This document shows, piece by piece, positions 48,290-59,218 of a stretch of DNA of 64,000 bases. Numbering within the stretch: the stretch's first letter is position 1; each line of letters begins with the position of its first letter. The translations under genes and the position numbers were made by a program. This DNA comes from Malaya genurostris (Eukaryota; Arthropoda; Insecta; Diptera; Culicidae). The notes beneath the pieces are model-generated. The model ran no database searches and had not been told where the DNA came from. It saw only the letters and a list, made by a program, of their open reading frames with translations. The DNA is taken from assembly GCF_030247185.1 (NCBI RefSeq), contig NC_080572.1, positions 32,534,971 to 32,598,970 of the forward strand, in the 5' to 3' direction.

Positions 48290-48740
48290 GACTGACTTGG
48301 ATGAGATGTAAACCCGAACTGATCTATCGACGAACTTGATCAATGGCCTACCAATAGCTTTCAAACGGGCCTAGACTTGGCAAAATCGGTTTAACCATCT
48401 CCGAGAAACATGCGCGATAAAATAACAACACGTTTGGTCGGTTACGTCACTTGTACTAATATATCTCTGGAACCAGAAGTCACTGCCATTTGATCTTCGA
48501 ACTTGATCCATGGTCCTATAGTAGCTTTCAAACGAACCTAAGTTTGTTAAAATCGGTTCAGCCATCTCTGAGAAAATTGAGCGGTAAATTTTTTTCGAAA
48601 AGTGCACACACACATTTTCCGATCTCGTCGAACTGAGTCGAATGGTACATTACACTATGGGTCTCCGAGGCTCCGTTCGAAAGTCGGTTTTTCCAGCAAT
48701 TCTAATACCTTTCTAAAAAAAAAAGGCAAAAAGGTTATAA
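48290..48740 (+). repeat. Modular repeat, most complete copy
   Basis: Two modules carry GAACTTGATC-ATGG, TAGCTTTCAAACG, AAAATCGGTT-A-CCATCTC and the GGTTACGTCACTT linker. A short CA tract near 48603 follows. The conserved tail is TCTCGTCGAACTGAGTCGAA, then TGGGTCTCCGAGGCTCCGTT and TCGGTTTTTCCAGCAATTCT, and it ends CCTTTCT...AGGCAAAAAGG. No coding frame is conserved among copies. I cannot name the family. Confidence 0.75.
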
Positions 48741-50089
48741 AAGTTTGACCCTTTTCAAAAGACAGAGATGGATCAATCGATTTTCACAAAATTAGATTCA
48801 AATGAATGGTATTATAGACCGATAGCCTGCTATTGATTTTCTTCAGGATACAACATCCAGTTCCGGAATTACTTCACCATGAGTGGGAAAATTTCAATTC
48901 CATCAGTATTTTTTCACAAGTGAAGATGAAAAGGTATCCATAAAACCGGTAAATTCTTCTAGTTTGCAGATATTGTTTGATACCAAATCAATCGGACCAA
49001 TCATTTTTGAGGTATATGATTTTGCAATTCCCAAGGAAATTTTACTTTTTCAATATTGAAAAGTAGAGTAAAAATTGTGAGCTGCTGGCGCAAATTGTCT
49101 GTTTTGGCCCTGAAGTATGCGTATGCAAAATCAAGGACAAATTCAAAATACAAAAATTAAGTTCAAGACATAAAGCGAAAGCTTATCTAAGCTATGTATT
49201 TATGCGATTTTTCGAAGCTAAGCGGATTTATTAATTTTTTCCATGCAGATTTCCTAAGTTGTGCAGTTTGAATATACAGTTTCTTTTATTATGTGCATTC
49301 GAAATCCCAATCTTCGTGGGCCAGACTTCAATTGAAATGTTGCTCAAGTAGAATCATACTGTCTATCCATCAGTTCAAATTTAAATGTATCGGTTATTCA
49401 ATTTGAGCAGCTATGATGAGTTGAAGAAAAAATGAGAAGGAAATTAAACGTGGTTTGGTACTCGTGACACAAATTGTTTATTTTCTCAGTCTTAGTAATT
49501 CAGAAGCATTATTTAGAAAATGGCAGAGCCGAATAATTGATTTTGATTTGTCACTCTTTGCTCATTTTTTTTTATTCAACTGCTTGATGTAATTAGAAGA
49601 AATTATTGATTTAGGTTTGATTACTAAAGTTCATTCGTATTACATCGGCATCAAAGTATATTTTCTCAAAGATATAAACATTTGAAAGAAAAGTTAAATG
49701 CACTTTTACATAAAAAGTACTCTATTGTTCGTGGAACTAACTATTGAAAAATCTTTCATGAAAAAACTCCCAACCCCAAACCCCCCCTCTCCACTGTTCA
49801 CGGACCTGATGGATAGTGATTTGGAACATCGACCCAGGCTAGCACAACGATTGAGCTGATTGTGGATACAGGAATCAAGGAAGAAGTTTGGTTCAAATAT
49901 TACTTCAAACAAAATTCCTTTGAAAGCATCCTTCAGTTTGTCTTTAGAAAAATGTTCAGTTAGAGTTATTGTCTGATAAGATAAGACTCAAAAAGGAATG
50001 TTTGGTATAACATGTACGCTTTAAAACTAATTAAACCGTAGTTACTGATGCAGTCGATACAAAAAGTCTTTGTTATCAATTATCAGTTT
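48741..50089. other. Non-coding stretch
   Basis: AT-rich. The frame 49706-49912 (minus) is short and featureless, and no terminus is seen. Confidence 0.35.
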
Positions 50090-50143
50090 ACTACTAAAAA
50101 TGCTACTCGTGTAGCCATACTTTCAGTTTAGGCTACATTTTCA
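50090..50143. repeat. Direct repeat, copy 1 (pairs with 52950-53010)
   Basis: AAAAATGCTACTCGTGTAG, then ATACTTTCAGTT and GGCTACATTTT, recur in the same order and orientation near 52960-53010. The two copies bracket the Juan, LOA-tail and DUF4780 fragments. Confidence 0.65.
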
Positions 50144-50169
50144 TAATTGTGTTCTGCTGCGGGCTCGGC

Positions 50170-50662
50170 TCATTTGCTTATGTGATTTTGGTGTAGGAAA
50201 AGTTGTAAACCTAATTGTATTGTGTAAAGGGGAAATAGAACTTTTATACTAACTTACTAACCAATACAGAGAGCGAATCGATTCAATTGAAGAATGTATC
50301 GATTTTTGTCGGAATTTGCTTATAATATTATGTGACATTACATCTAATGGTTCTATATTTGTGAGTCTGTGTAACTCGTTTGTAATAAACCAGGAAGGAC
50401 GCTTCAAAATCATTTTCAGATTTTTATTCTGAATCCTTTGAAACGTTTTCTTCCTGGTGGAACAACTTGACCAAATTGGTACTGCATAAAGCATGGCTGG
50501 TCTGAATTTTTTTTTTATGAATTGTTTGTTTTTTTGTGCTTTAGACAGAGCTTAGAATTTCTGTTTATAAGAGGATATAAACATTTAATATATTTATTAC
50601 ACTTTGCCTGGATTCCTTCAATGTGATCCTTGAAAGTGAGTTTTTTGTCATACGTTAAACCT
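50170..50662 (-). mobile_element. Juan-like LINE fragment, copy 2
   Basis: It matches the 3' end of the element at 30777-35460. The frame 50494-50249 encodes the ORF2 C-terminus (MLYAVPIWSSCSTRKKTFQR through SSIESIRSLY) and then lacks the stop used in copy 1. There are small deletions and no poly(A) is left. Sequence similarity ends abruptly at 50662, where the LOA-type tail begins. Confidence 0.85.
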
Positions 50663-50663
50663 A

Positions 50664-50957
50664 TCAGGAATCGGAATAAATTGGCTCGAATAGCACGTTT
50701 CCCTTGTTGTATGTAGATGTGTGCCTTTCCGCAAGATCTGTATTATCATCATTTTCCTGAAGGAAGAGAAAAGACTAAAAGGAAGGAGCTGGGTAATTTA
50801 GGAGAAAATGGCGACACAATACATGTAAACAGAAGTTAATTCTGCACCCCTAGGGGCACTGAACATTCTGTTAGACTGCACAAAGAAAAACATATAACCA
50901 GAAGTAAATTCAGCACCCATAGGATGCTGAACAATCTGTTTTAACCTTTACAGGTGT
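50664..50957 (-). mobile_element. LOA-type LINE 3' tail, second copy
   Basis: The plus strand starts CAGGAATCGGAATAAATTGG, matching 12200-12218 (CAGGAATCAGAACAAATTGG). The match continues through GTGCCTT and ATCATTTTCC and the GACACAA segment, then two hairpin modules (AGAAGTTAATTCTGCACCCC and AGAAGTAAATTCAGCACCC). It lies directly downstream, on the minus strand, of the DUF4780-like ORF. Confidence 0.8.
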
Positions 50958-50974
50958 AGACTCAATGGTCTTGA

Positions 50975-51792
50975 TTATTCCTGCCGAATAGTTCGAACAG
51001 ACATCTTCTGAAAACCGTAGTTCAGTTTTAATTTCTGTTTGTTTAGAAGATTTAATGAGCCATCGTCAATACTGCAGAAAAACCATCGTTTTCCTGCAAC
51101 TGCCGGAGCCGCTCTCAAAACCTTCCATCTCGCCGTCTGAACTACTGGGTTTTGCAGATATATCCGCTTCAGAGCATCATTCTCCGTCAATTTTTCCTCG
51201 GGATCCCAAGGAATAACGAAAGAAATCCTGTTCTGATGCAGACAGTAAGGTTCTATCACAAACCTATTTCCGCCCGCCTGTTCGTTTATCATTTCGAGCC
51301 TCTGTCTGAGCCAGGTCGTGCTGTCCTCGTTTTCCGGATGAAACCAGACAACCCCGAACTTGAGTCCGCACCCATTGAAGCTCGGAATAAAAGACGTACA
51401 AGGCGTAGTGAAGAGGAAATTATTTAAAATCCTCATCAGATTGTCCTTAAGATGTCCGTTGTAAACAATCCATTCAACATACGAACCTGAAAACGCTCTG
51501 TTGAACTGGGTTCATTTTCCTCGGAATGATGGTTTGTACGTCCAGATGGTTTCTTACGAAGTCTTTTGTTTTGATTCCGTTCGAAATTTTTGCCTTTTGT
51601 CTTTTTCGCATTCGGATTTACATCCAAAATGGCTGGAGACTTAGGCATACGCTTTCCTGAAGGATTTCCAAAACTAACATCGCTAGGTGCCGTGATCCGA
51701 TCACTCCGAGAGTACTCGCAGTTTTCGGGTTTCCGACTGGCTGGCGATGTTGCGCCGGAATTTCCAAAAGCCAGGACTGATTTCGTTTCCAT
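50975..51792 (-). pseudogene. DUF4780-like ORF, frameshifted
   Basis: From ATG at 51792 the N-terminal part (METKSVLAFGNSGATS, then NPNAKKTKGKNFERNQNKRL) is basic and disordered. The C-terminal domain reads NNFLFTTPC, FNGCGLKFGVVWFHPENEDS, TTWLRQRLEMINEQ, RIYLQNPVVQTARWKVLRAA and WFFCSIDDGSLNLLNKQKLK. It resembles the insect DUF4780 domain, whose function is unknown to me. The first frame stops at 51436-51438. The second frame is open further upstream (it reads AFSGSYVEWIVYNGHLKDN before the ATG at 51436), so I read one protein broken by a frameshift between 51440 and 51515. A partial duplicate lies at 52811-52920. Confidence 0.55.
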
Positions 51793-51802
51793 CTTGAATT
51801 AA

Positions 51803-52810
51803 AAAGATATATTCAAATGGTACGGAATGGTAATTTTTAGAAAAATAAATTGGATTACCTACTCAATATGGTTGTTCGAAGTAAAAGAGAGATATACAGC
51901 GATTTGGGATAAGTCGCTGATATAACCTTTAATAATATCAAATTTCATTACTAATGTTCTTTACGGCTGTAGTAAAAGACTACCCTAAAGTTAGTGTATT
52001 GGTACACTATGTAACAGACGAATCCATTTTTAAGCAACTAGTTTTGCTGGTAAAATTGTTTAATGAGAAAAATGGGAAGATTTCTCATCAATAGGCTACG
52101 ACTTTATTTCAAACCTGTATGCTAGCAGTCAACGCTAGATGATAGTATTGTAGGATACTAGTATTGATAGTATTGTATGAGGAAGAATGATACTACACAA
52201 GGAACAACCAGCAGACAAATGATACCGAACTTGCGCAACATATGTCCCAAAACTGTTGCTCTGTGATGTACCATCACCGCAGAAGATATATATAAGAAAC
52301 AGCAAATCCTGGTGACGGGATGAGCCACACAGACGCTGTATGCATATCAACTGATATTGTAATTACACCGCAATAGTCGAACGGACTTATCCAGAGTGTA
52401 ATGAAGGAAATAATAAAAAATTGCAATGTGTTCACATGCAATACACGGATAAGGTAACTTACCAGCGTGTTGGGGATTTATATCAAACCTGTATACTGGC
52501 AGTGTGCGATAGATGCTGCCGGTGAGTGACCGATAATACCTTTGTCGCGCACAGACACCAGCTGGTTAAGCAAAGTGCACTTGTAGTGAATATTTTTAAT
52601 CACACTATCAACTAAAACATTGAGACGGCGGCCATTAGATGACCGGTTTTCGGTATTCTTATCATCAAAAATACTGGTATTAATAGCCACTTTGATGAAA
52701 GAACTGGACTAATATAGGGCAAAAACCACCATTGAACACAGGAAGAACATTGCTCTGATATTAAAACGCACTGTTTTCACCTGATAAACCGACTTTTCGG
52801 AGGGTGTTAA
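51803..52810. other. Probable retroelement 5' region or host DNA
   Basis: No gene is supported. CAAACCTGTATGCTAGCAGT (52109) and CAAACCTGTATACTGGCAGT (52485) form a diverged direct repeat about 375 bp apart. The stretch lies upstream of the DUF4780-like ORF on the minus strand and may be its leader. Confidence 0.35.
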
Positions 52811-52920
52811 CAAACACAGGTTCCATCATAAACCTATTTTCACCCGCCTGTTCGTTTATCATTTAGAGCCTCTGTCTGAGCCAGGTCGAGCTGTCCTCGT
52901 TTTCCGGATGAAACCACTAC
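52811..52920 (-). repeat. Partial duplicate of the DUF4780-like ORF
   Basis: CACCCGCCTGTTCGTTTATC, GCCTCTGTCTGAGCCAGGTC and GCTGTCCTCGTTTTCCGGAT closely match 51270-51346 in the same orientation. In-frame stops make it non-coding. Confidence 0.85.
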
Positions 52921-52949
52921 CAAAGACAAACACTAACACTTAGTTATCA

Positions 52950-53010
52950 TATTACTACGATAAAAATGCTACTCGTGTAGATATACTTTCAGTTCACGGC
53001 TACATTTTTT
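52950..53010. repeat. Direct repeat, copy 2 (pairs with 50090-50143)
   Basis: See the partner copy. Here the segment continues into the AT-rich block that starts near 53020. Confidence 0.65.
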
Positions 53011-53019
53011 ATGTGAAAA

Positions 53020-54040
53020 TTTTTAGATATCCACACGGAGAACCCTTCGATCATAAAATTGCGGTATCGCAGTTTTTGATTTTTGCGACAGTTGATTTAA
53101 CTAATTTATTTTTGATTCAACCAATATGGTTTTTGATTTGCATATATTCAAGTAGTTGAAAAATATGTTGTTTTGAATGCTGTCAAATGCCGGAGACAGT
53201 TGAAAGCAAAACAATAATTGCAATACAAAATCAACAACTTTTTTAGTTGAAATCTGTTCGCGTCGCTTCAAAATGTCAATGAAAACAACATCGATGGTTA
53301 AAGCGTTTGGTGAAATTGTGTTCATTCGATTTGAGAAATTTATGATAACAAGCGTTTATCTAACAGCGGTGTTGTGATAAAGTTAACCTTGTTTAAGATG
53401 AAAAAGATTTGGTGACAAATTAGAAAATGTTAATGAATTATCATCGTAATCTTTCAGTATGCGCAAAAATTTTATGCTTCAAATTCGATCATTGATTTAC
53501 TTCCAGCAGACTGTTTTGCTTCCAGCTGTTTGATACCGATGATGATGTTCATGCATTAGCAATAAAACGCTTTTTGACATGAATTTAATTTATGAAAGTA
53601 ACAGGAGCGAAGGGTTTCAAACACACAGAACGCGCTGCGATTGAATGGCGCGTTTAAATGGCCGTCGCAAAATTCTAATTCCCAGCGGTTGATGCACCCA
53701 AGCTCATATAAATTGACTAAAATTTTCGCAAATCAATAACATTGTTCGAGTTGATTCAACTATTTGCAATGTCTAAAACAAATAAAACCGATTTATTTTT
53801 CAACTAACAGAATTTTGTTTCAATAACAACACCAGTTATTTCAACTAAAATATTTGTTGAAATTGAAAGGTATGTGTCCTCACTAATTGACAGCATTTTT
53901 TTTTCAAACAGTTAAAACGAAAAACAAAAATGACAAATTAGTTAAAACAACAATCGATTAGTTGTACCAAATTTTAAACAATCGAATTCAAAAAATCAAC
54001 TAATATTCTGGTTGAAATGGGATCGCGAGTGGTTCCATGC
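53020..54040. repeat. Block rich in inverted GTTGAAA/TTTCAAC motifs
   Basis: The left 250 bp and right 350 bp carry many TAGTTGAAA, TTCAACTAA and GATTCAAC segments in opposing orientations. The outer ends CACACGGAGAACC and, inverted, CACGCATGGAACC match at 9 of 13 positions. It looks like an old non-autonomous DNA transposon, but I found no target duplication and no transposase frame. Confidence 0.4.
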
Positions 54041-54050
54041 GTGACAATTC

Positions 54051-55412
54051 TTTTTTTTATAATTATTTATTGGAATATTAGATAAAATTAAATTAATAAA
54101 ATTCAAATTGGGTGTGGTGGTGACTTTTCAGCTCTATTATATAAATGATTTGGTTATTACCATGAAGACATAATTTGCTTCCGCAATTCTGTGATTTTTG
54201 TGTAGAGAAAATTGTAAACCTACTTGTATTGTGTAATGGGAAAAAAGAACTTATATACTTACTTACTAACTAATACAGAGAGCGAATCGATTCAATTGAA
54301 GAATGCATCGATTTTTGTCGGAATTTGCTTATAATATTATATGACATTAAATCTAATGGTTTCATATTTGTGAGTCTGTGTAACTCATTTATACTAAACC
54401 AGGGAGGACGCTTCAAAATCATTTTCAGAATTTATTCTGAATCCTTTGAAGCGTTTTCTTCCTGGTGGAACAACAACTTGACCGAATTGGTACTGCATAA
54501 AGCATGGCTGGTCTGAAAATCTGTTTATAAATTAATAATTTGTTCTTTAGGCAGAGCTTAGAATTTCTTTTTTTAAGAGGATATAAACATTTAATATATT
54601 TATTACACTACTGGATTCGTTGAATGTGGTCCTTGAAAGAGAATTTTTTGTCATATGTTTAGCCTAAGTATTTTGCTTTATCAGACCATGTCAATTCCAA
54701 GCCATTTAATTTGATAATGTGATTATTGTTTGGTTTAAGAAAAGAAGCTCTTGGCTTATGAGGAAAGATAATTAATTGCGTTTTGCTGCATTTGGTTTAA
54801 TTTTTCATTTTGACAGATAATCACTCAAAATTTTTAAGCTTATTTGTAGGCGACAGCAGATCACGCTTACACCGTTTTCGTTTTAGAACCTAAACGCGGG
54901 CGACTCTGACTCCGAGTAAAACGAACACGTGGTACGCGCCCTAAACAACAACTCATAAAAAAGAAAAAATAAACAAACTTGCATGGATACGTGGTGAAAC
55001 CCGAGAAAATTTTCAGAGCGAAACTACGCGATTGGAGTCCCATCTAGAGCGACTCCAGGTTGCTAAAACAAACTCATCAAAAGTTGTTTTGGCGACTCTG
55101 GGTCAGCTCTCGGGCAGCTCTGATCAATAAACGAAAACGGTATTAGAGTTCTACCTGTGACTAACATACTTGTGTCGAATAGCGATTTCTGACAGAAGTG
55201 AAAATATTATACAAGATCAGAAGTGAAAATATTATACAAGATTGGAGCTACGCTGATACAATTCTGATAGCTAACCTGAAGAGTACGATCAGTTAAATAA
55301 TTTTGAATCATTTTGATCCAATAAACAAGAAACTGGAAATCAGACATTTTTGCTACTAAACCTTTGTGCCAAACACTGTCGAATGCTTTTTCTATGTCTA
55401 GAAGAGCAACCC
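54051..55412 (-). mobile_element. Juan-like LINE fragment, copy 3, with a MITE inserted
   Basis: It begins with a T run (poly(A) in element orientation) and matches 30791 onward through the 3' UTR and ORF2 thumb to reverse transcriptase sequence at 55412, with many small deletions. TGACAATTC before it and TGACAGTTG after it look like a decayed target duplication. The MITE at 54870-55142 interrupts it. Confidence 0.85.
54870..55142. mobile_element. PIF/Harbinger-like MITE
   Basis: The 273-bp insert has inverted ends CACCGTTTTCGTTT and AAACGAAAACGGTA (13 of 14 match). It is flanked by TTA on both sides (54867-54869 and 55143-55145). The intact Juan sequence has a single TTA at this point, which proves the insertion. 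A TWA-type 3-bp duplication is characteristic of PIF/Harbinger. Inside, GCGACTC occurs several times. It has no coding frame. Confidence 0.82.
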
Positions 55413-58199
55413 ATGACAGTTGTTTTCTTTCCTCGCCTTCTGATAAAGTTGCGAAAATTAATTACTTATATGGAACCAGAATGAACACGTTAGATAGGCT
55501 GCAACAGTACGCAGTTGACTCTTTTTTTATCTGACACAAGTCGGATGCCTTTCACCACTCAAGCACGTTAATCTTAGGTAGCTCATCTCATTCACAAGTC
55601 ACTAACCATTCAGCTTTTGAACAGGACCCTCCATTTCTTTCTGCTGTCTAGAATCTCCGGTCGGCTCCTTCGAGAGTCAGTCTTTGTGTACACACTTTCG
55701 GTCTTTCACTCGTTCTCCTCTATCTCTATCCCTTTCACAAGAGTCATTGCACTTGGCTTGACTGTCAACCCGTTTTATTTTGGAAAGGCGGCCACCGTGT
55801 TCCGGCTCTGCTGTGGACACTGGAAAATCTTACTCAACTATAATGAACTACTTCTGTCAGTAACCACCGGGAGGTTTATGGTGATGCTGAGGGAGATGGT
55901 TTTTTTTGCTACTTTCCATTTGTGACGAACCAACGTCGTGAATTTTTACGGTTTGTGCCAGTGTGGCAAAAGCTACCACAAGTGGGCGGCGGGTCTCCAT
56001 GGGATATATTTAACCAGCGACAACGCAGTCAGCTTTCATAGCTTTCTGTAGAGAAAGCTGAGCCACATGCAATGCTGTGTGAAGTGGTATGGGGCCGAAG
56101 TTCCACGTAGAGGTAGATTCTTGCTTTCTCGTAGAGGTAGATCCTTAGCTCCGCAGTTGTAGTAATGAATGACAGAGTGAAGGATTTCTGGTTTTCCGCG
56201 GCGAGGTAGAAGTGTTTTAATTTCTGTTCAGATGCAGCTCATTTTTTTGCTGTCCTTAGGAAAGGGCGTTTTTGTCTTGTTCTATTTTCACTTGTTCTTT
56301 TAAGCTCTAGAAATTTTCGATCACAGTACTGCTACACAATTTTATTCGTGACTTTGTTGATAAAAATCAATAATTTATAAACTTGTTTTCATTCGTATTT
56401 TACATCTTTGTTCGAAGACTACGAAGTTTCCAGCCAATCATCAAACTTTCATTTCCGAGCTTGGCTTACAATTCAAACTTTCTAGTACCGGAAAAACTTT
56501 CCTGGCAAGCATCAGACCTCCTGCGATGAGAACAATAAAACAGCTTGCATTGTAGTGAATTTTTCGCGCAAACCGAAACGCTTTCAATCGTGCAGGTCGT
56601 GAGTTGCGGCTGCTGTTAGCGTTAGTATTAAACAATTTCCCAGTCCAGGAATTTCGCATTGCAAAAACATGCTTTGGCTTGGGTGCATCTAGAATTCCAA
56701 CCAGAGCACACACAAAGCCGGCGGAACAAATTGTTGCCCCAAGTTCAAATTTAGCTCGGAGACCAGCTCCGGGCAATGCCAAAGATGGCGCGCGAAAGTT
56801 TTCCTACTTCGGGAATCCTCGTAAAGCATTCTCGTGCAGTACGTAACAGATAACAGCACGAAGCAAAATTACTGCCAAGCCGTTGGAACAAACGTTGAAA
56901 CTTGGTATAAATTTCCATACTTGGTTCGTAGATCTAATTAGCAAACAATTGATACCACGTGTCACATCCAACAGCTAAGTTGGTCGAATGGCCATTCAAG
57001 TGACAACTTGGGAAGGTATACTGTGATACTTTTTTCTTAAAACAAACTTGAAGTGTTTTTTTTTTCTAAATTGGTGCACATCACATCACGCGGGGAAATG
57101 TAAAAATAAACACATAAATAAGTAAGAGTAAACTTCAAATTTTCGATGTCGCATCAGACATGTCTGTTCTCGCTCAGCAGTCGAAATTCAGCATCATTTT
57201 AAACAACAAGTCAGCTCAGAAGTTTGGTTTCAGTAAAAACCAGGTTCGTGTCCCAAGGGAAGAGAAAATGAATAGCACCTACCAACCAACTCATCTGTGG
57301 GACCTGAAGAAACTGTCACGTTAGAGCTAGGATTGGAAGCCGCCTGCGCTTTGAGAATATTGCATAGTGGTGTTCCTTGAATGTAACACACGGTCGAAGG
57401 AAGCATGAATAAAATATGACCAGCTATGCATATATATGCTTCGAAGACCAATTTAACCGGCAGGTGATGGCTTGAAACATTCTTACTCCAGATATTGAAT
57501 AGATGTCGGATATTTCACTATTGCTGTGTTAGCTGCACTTATGAATTATATTACCGCAAATCGATCATAAATAGCTGGAACAATCGAAGTTACTTATCTT
57601 TTGAAGGAACGTTGCAATTCATATATAATGAAATGATTAGTTGCTTGTGTCATTTTGCAGAATACAATGGAAATTTGTGTTTGGAGTAATATAAAATTTG
57701 TGTTCGGAGTAAACACGGAGTAAAAAAATATTCAATTTACTTTTACGAAATATTTACAGTCACATTCTTAAAACAGCATTGGAACAAATGGATTACTCAG
57801 GTCTCCATTTCTGTTGATTTAATGGAAGCGCGCGGTGATTCATATTTAAAAGCAAAAATAAGTTGAACTCGATTTTTTCGGAACAGTGTTAGCAACATAT
57901 AATAGGTGCAATTATGTGCAATGCTAGCAAACATTTGCATTCTTTCAAAATTTATACCAATTTCTGAATCAAGTCACGGTATTCAGATAAAAACCCTTCC
58001 TCTTCCACCTAGTGGTATGACAATATCTTTCTGCTGTCATCGACACAATTATACATATTTATATTTATTCGGGTAGTTCACGAAAACATACTTTAGCGTT
58101 TCTGTCACATACTCGGTAACATTGCTCAAACCAAACATATCAGCAATAATACATTTGAATGTCACTATCACTAGGTCACTGAAATAATTATACGAATAG
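55413..58199. other. Non-coding stretch
   Basis: The longest frames, 55617-55925 (plus) and 56441-56782 (minus), show no known domain. No repeat termini seen. Confidence 0.35.
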
Positions 58200-58800
58200 A
58201 AAAAATTAATTTGTACGATTATAACTCCGAAACTTTAAGTTTCAACCTTCGAAATCGGCCCACAACCTAATTTCAGTCTCAAACGCAAAAAAATATTGAT
58301 ATCAGATAATCTATATTCTGTAAAATTCAGTTTTAAAGATTTTGGAGCTTGCGTCTCTTATGCCATTATATCACGGAGCCGTAAAAGACAACTATTGCAA
58401 CTTTAAACCTGTTTAATGAACCAATAGAAGTTTCCGAACTAGCACAGATTTGTTGTAATCGGTTCTGCCATCTCCGAGAATAGTAGTAAGAAAAAAAATG
58501 TGTTTGTCGGCTACGCCACTTATACCATCATATACCATCATACATCAGGAATTAAAAATGACAGCTATTTGATCTTCAAACTTAATCAATGACAATAGTA
58601 GCTTTCAAATGAGCTTCAGTTTCTTAAAATCGAGAAAATTGAGCGGTAATAAAATTTGTTGAAAGATGCACACACACTCACACTCACACACACTCATACA
58701 CACACAGACAGTGTATGTGCGCATACACAATTAACCATTTTCCAAATTCGTCGTGCTAAGTCGAATGGTATATAACATTATGGGTCTCCGAGGCTTCGTG
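58200..58800 (+). repeat. Modular repeat, copy with CA tract
   Basis: Diverged modules carry ACTTATACCATCATATACCA, GCTATTTGATCTTCAAACTT and AGTAGCTTTCAAATGAGCTT. A CA-rich tract at about 58670-58720 follows, then the tail TCGTCGTGCTAAGTCGAATG, TGGGTCTCCGAGGCTTCGTG and GAGAAAGGCAAAA. The tail is shortened relative to 48290-48740. Confidence 0.7.
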
Positions 58801-58854
58801 GAGAAAGGCAAAACTAACGAACGTCCACAAAAAGTTACCAGCAAGCTATGCAAT

Positions 58855-59218
58855 ATGAAGAAAACGCTTCAAAGGATTCAGAATGAAATTCTGAAAATGA
58901 TTTTTAAGCGTCCTCTCTGGTTTAGAAAAAATGAGTTACACAGACTCTCAAATATATTATACCATTACATGTAATGTCACATACTAAGCAAGTTCCGAAA
59001 AAAAAATTTTCAATTGAATCAATCCACTCCCTGTAATATTTAGTAAGTTAGTTCATAAGCTACTTTTTCTTCATCACACTTTACAAATAGATTTACAATT
59101 TTCCCAACAAAAAATTACCAAATGGTAATTACAAAATCATATATATAATCGGGCTGAAAAATCACCGCTTGTGACTAAGCACCCAACTTAAATCTTAACA
59201 ATATAAATTTTAAACAAT
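58855..59218 (+). mobile_element. Juan-like LINE fragment, copy 4 (plus strand)
   Basis: The plus strand reads KKTLQRIQNEILKMIFKRPL and NELHRLSN, the ORF2 C-terminus. A decayed 3' UTR follows that still matches the TTACACAGACTC, TCACATACT and CACCGCTTGTGACTAAGCAC segments of copy 1. It follows the modular-repeat tail with about 50 bp between. Confidence 0.8.

Noticed and set aside
51434..51438. TGATG overlap (stop of one frame, start of the next) suggesting coupled translation of two proteins
   Set aside because: The second frame is open well upstream of that ATG and continues DUF4780-like sequence there, so a simple frameshift in one protein explains both frames better.
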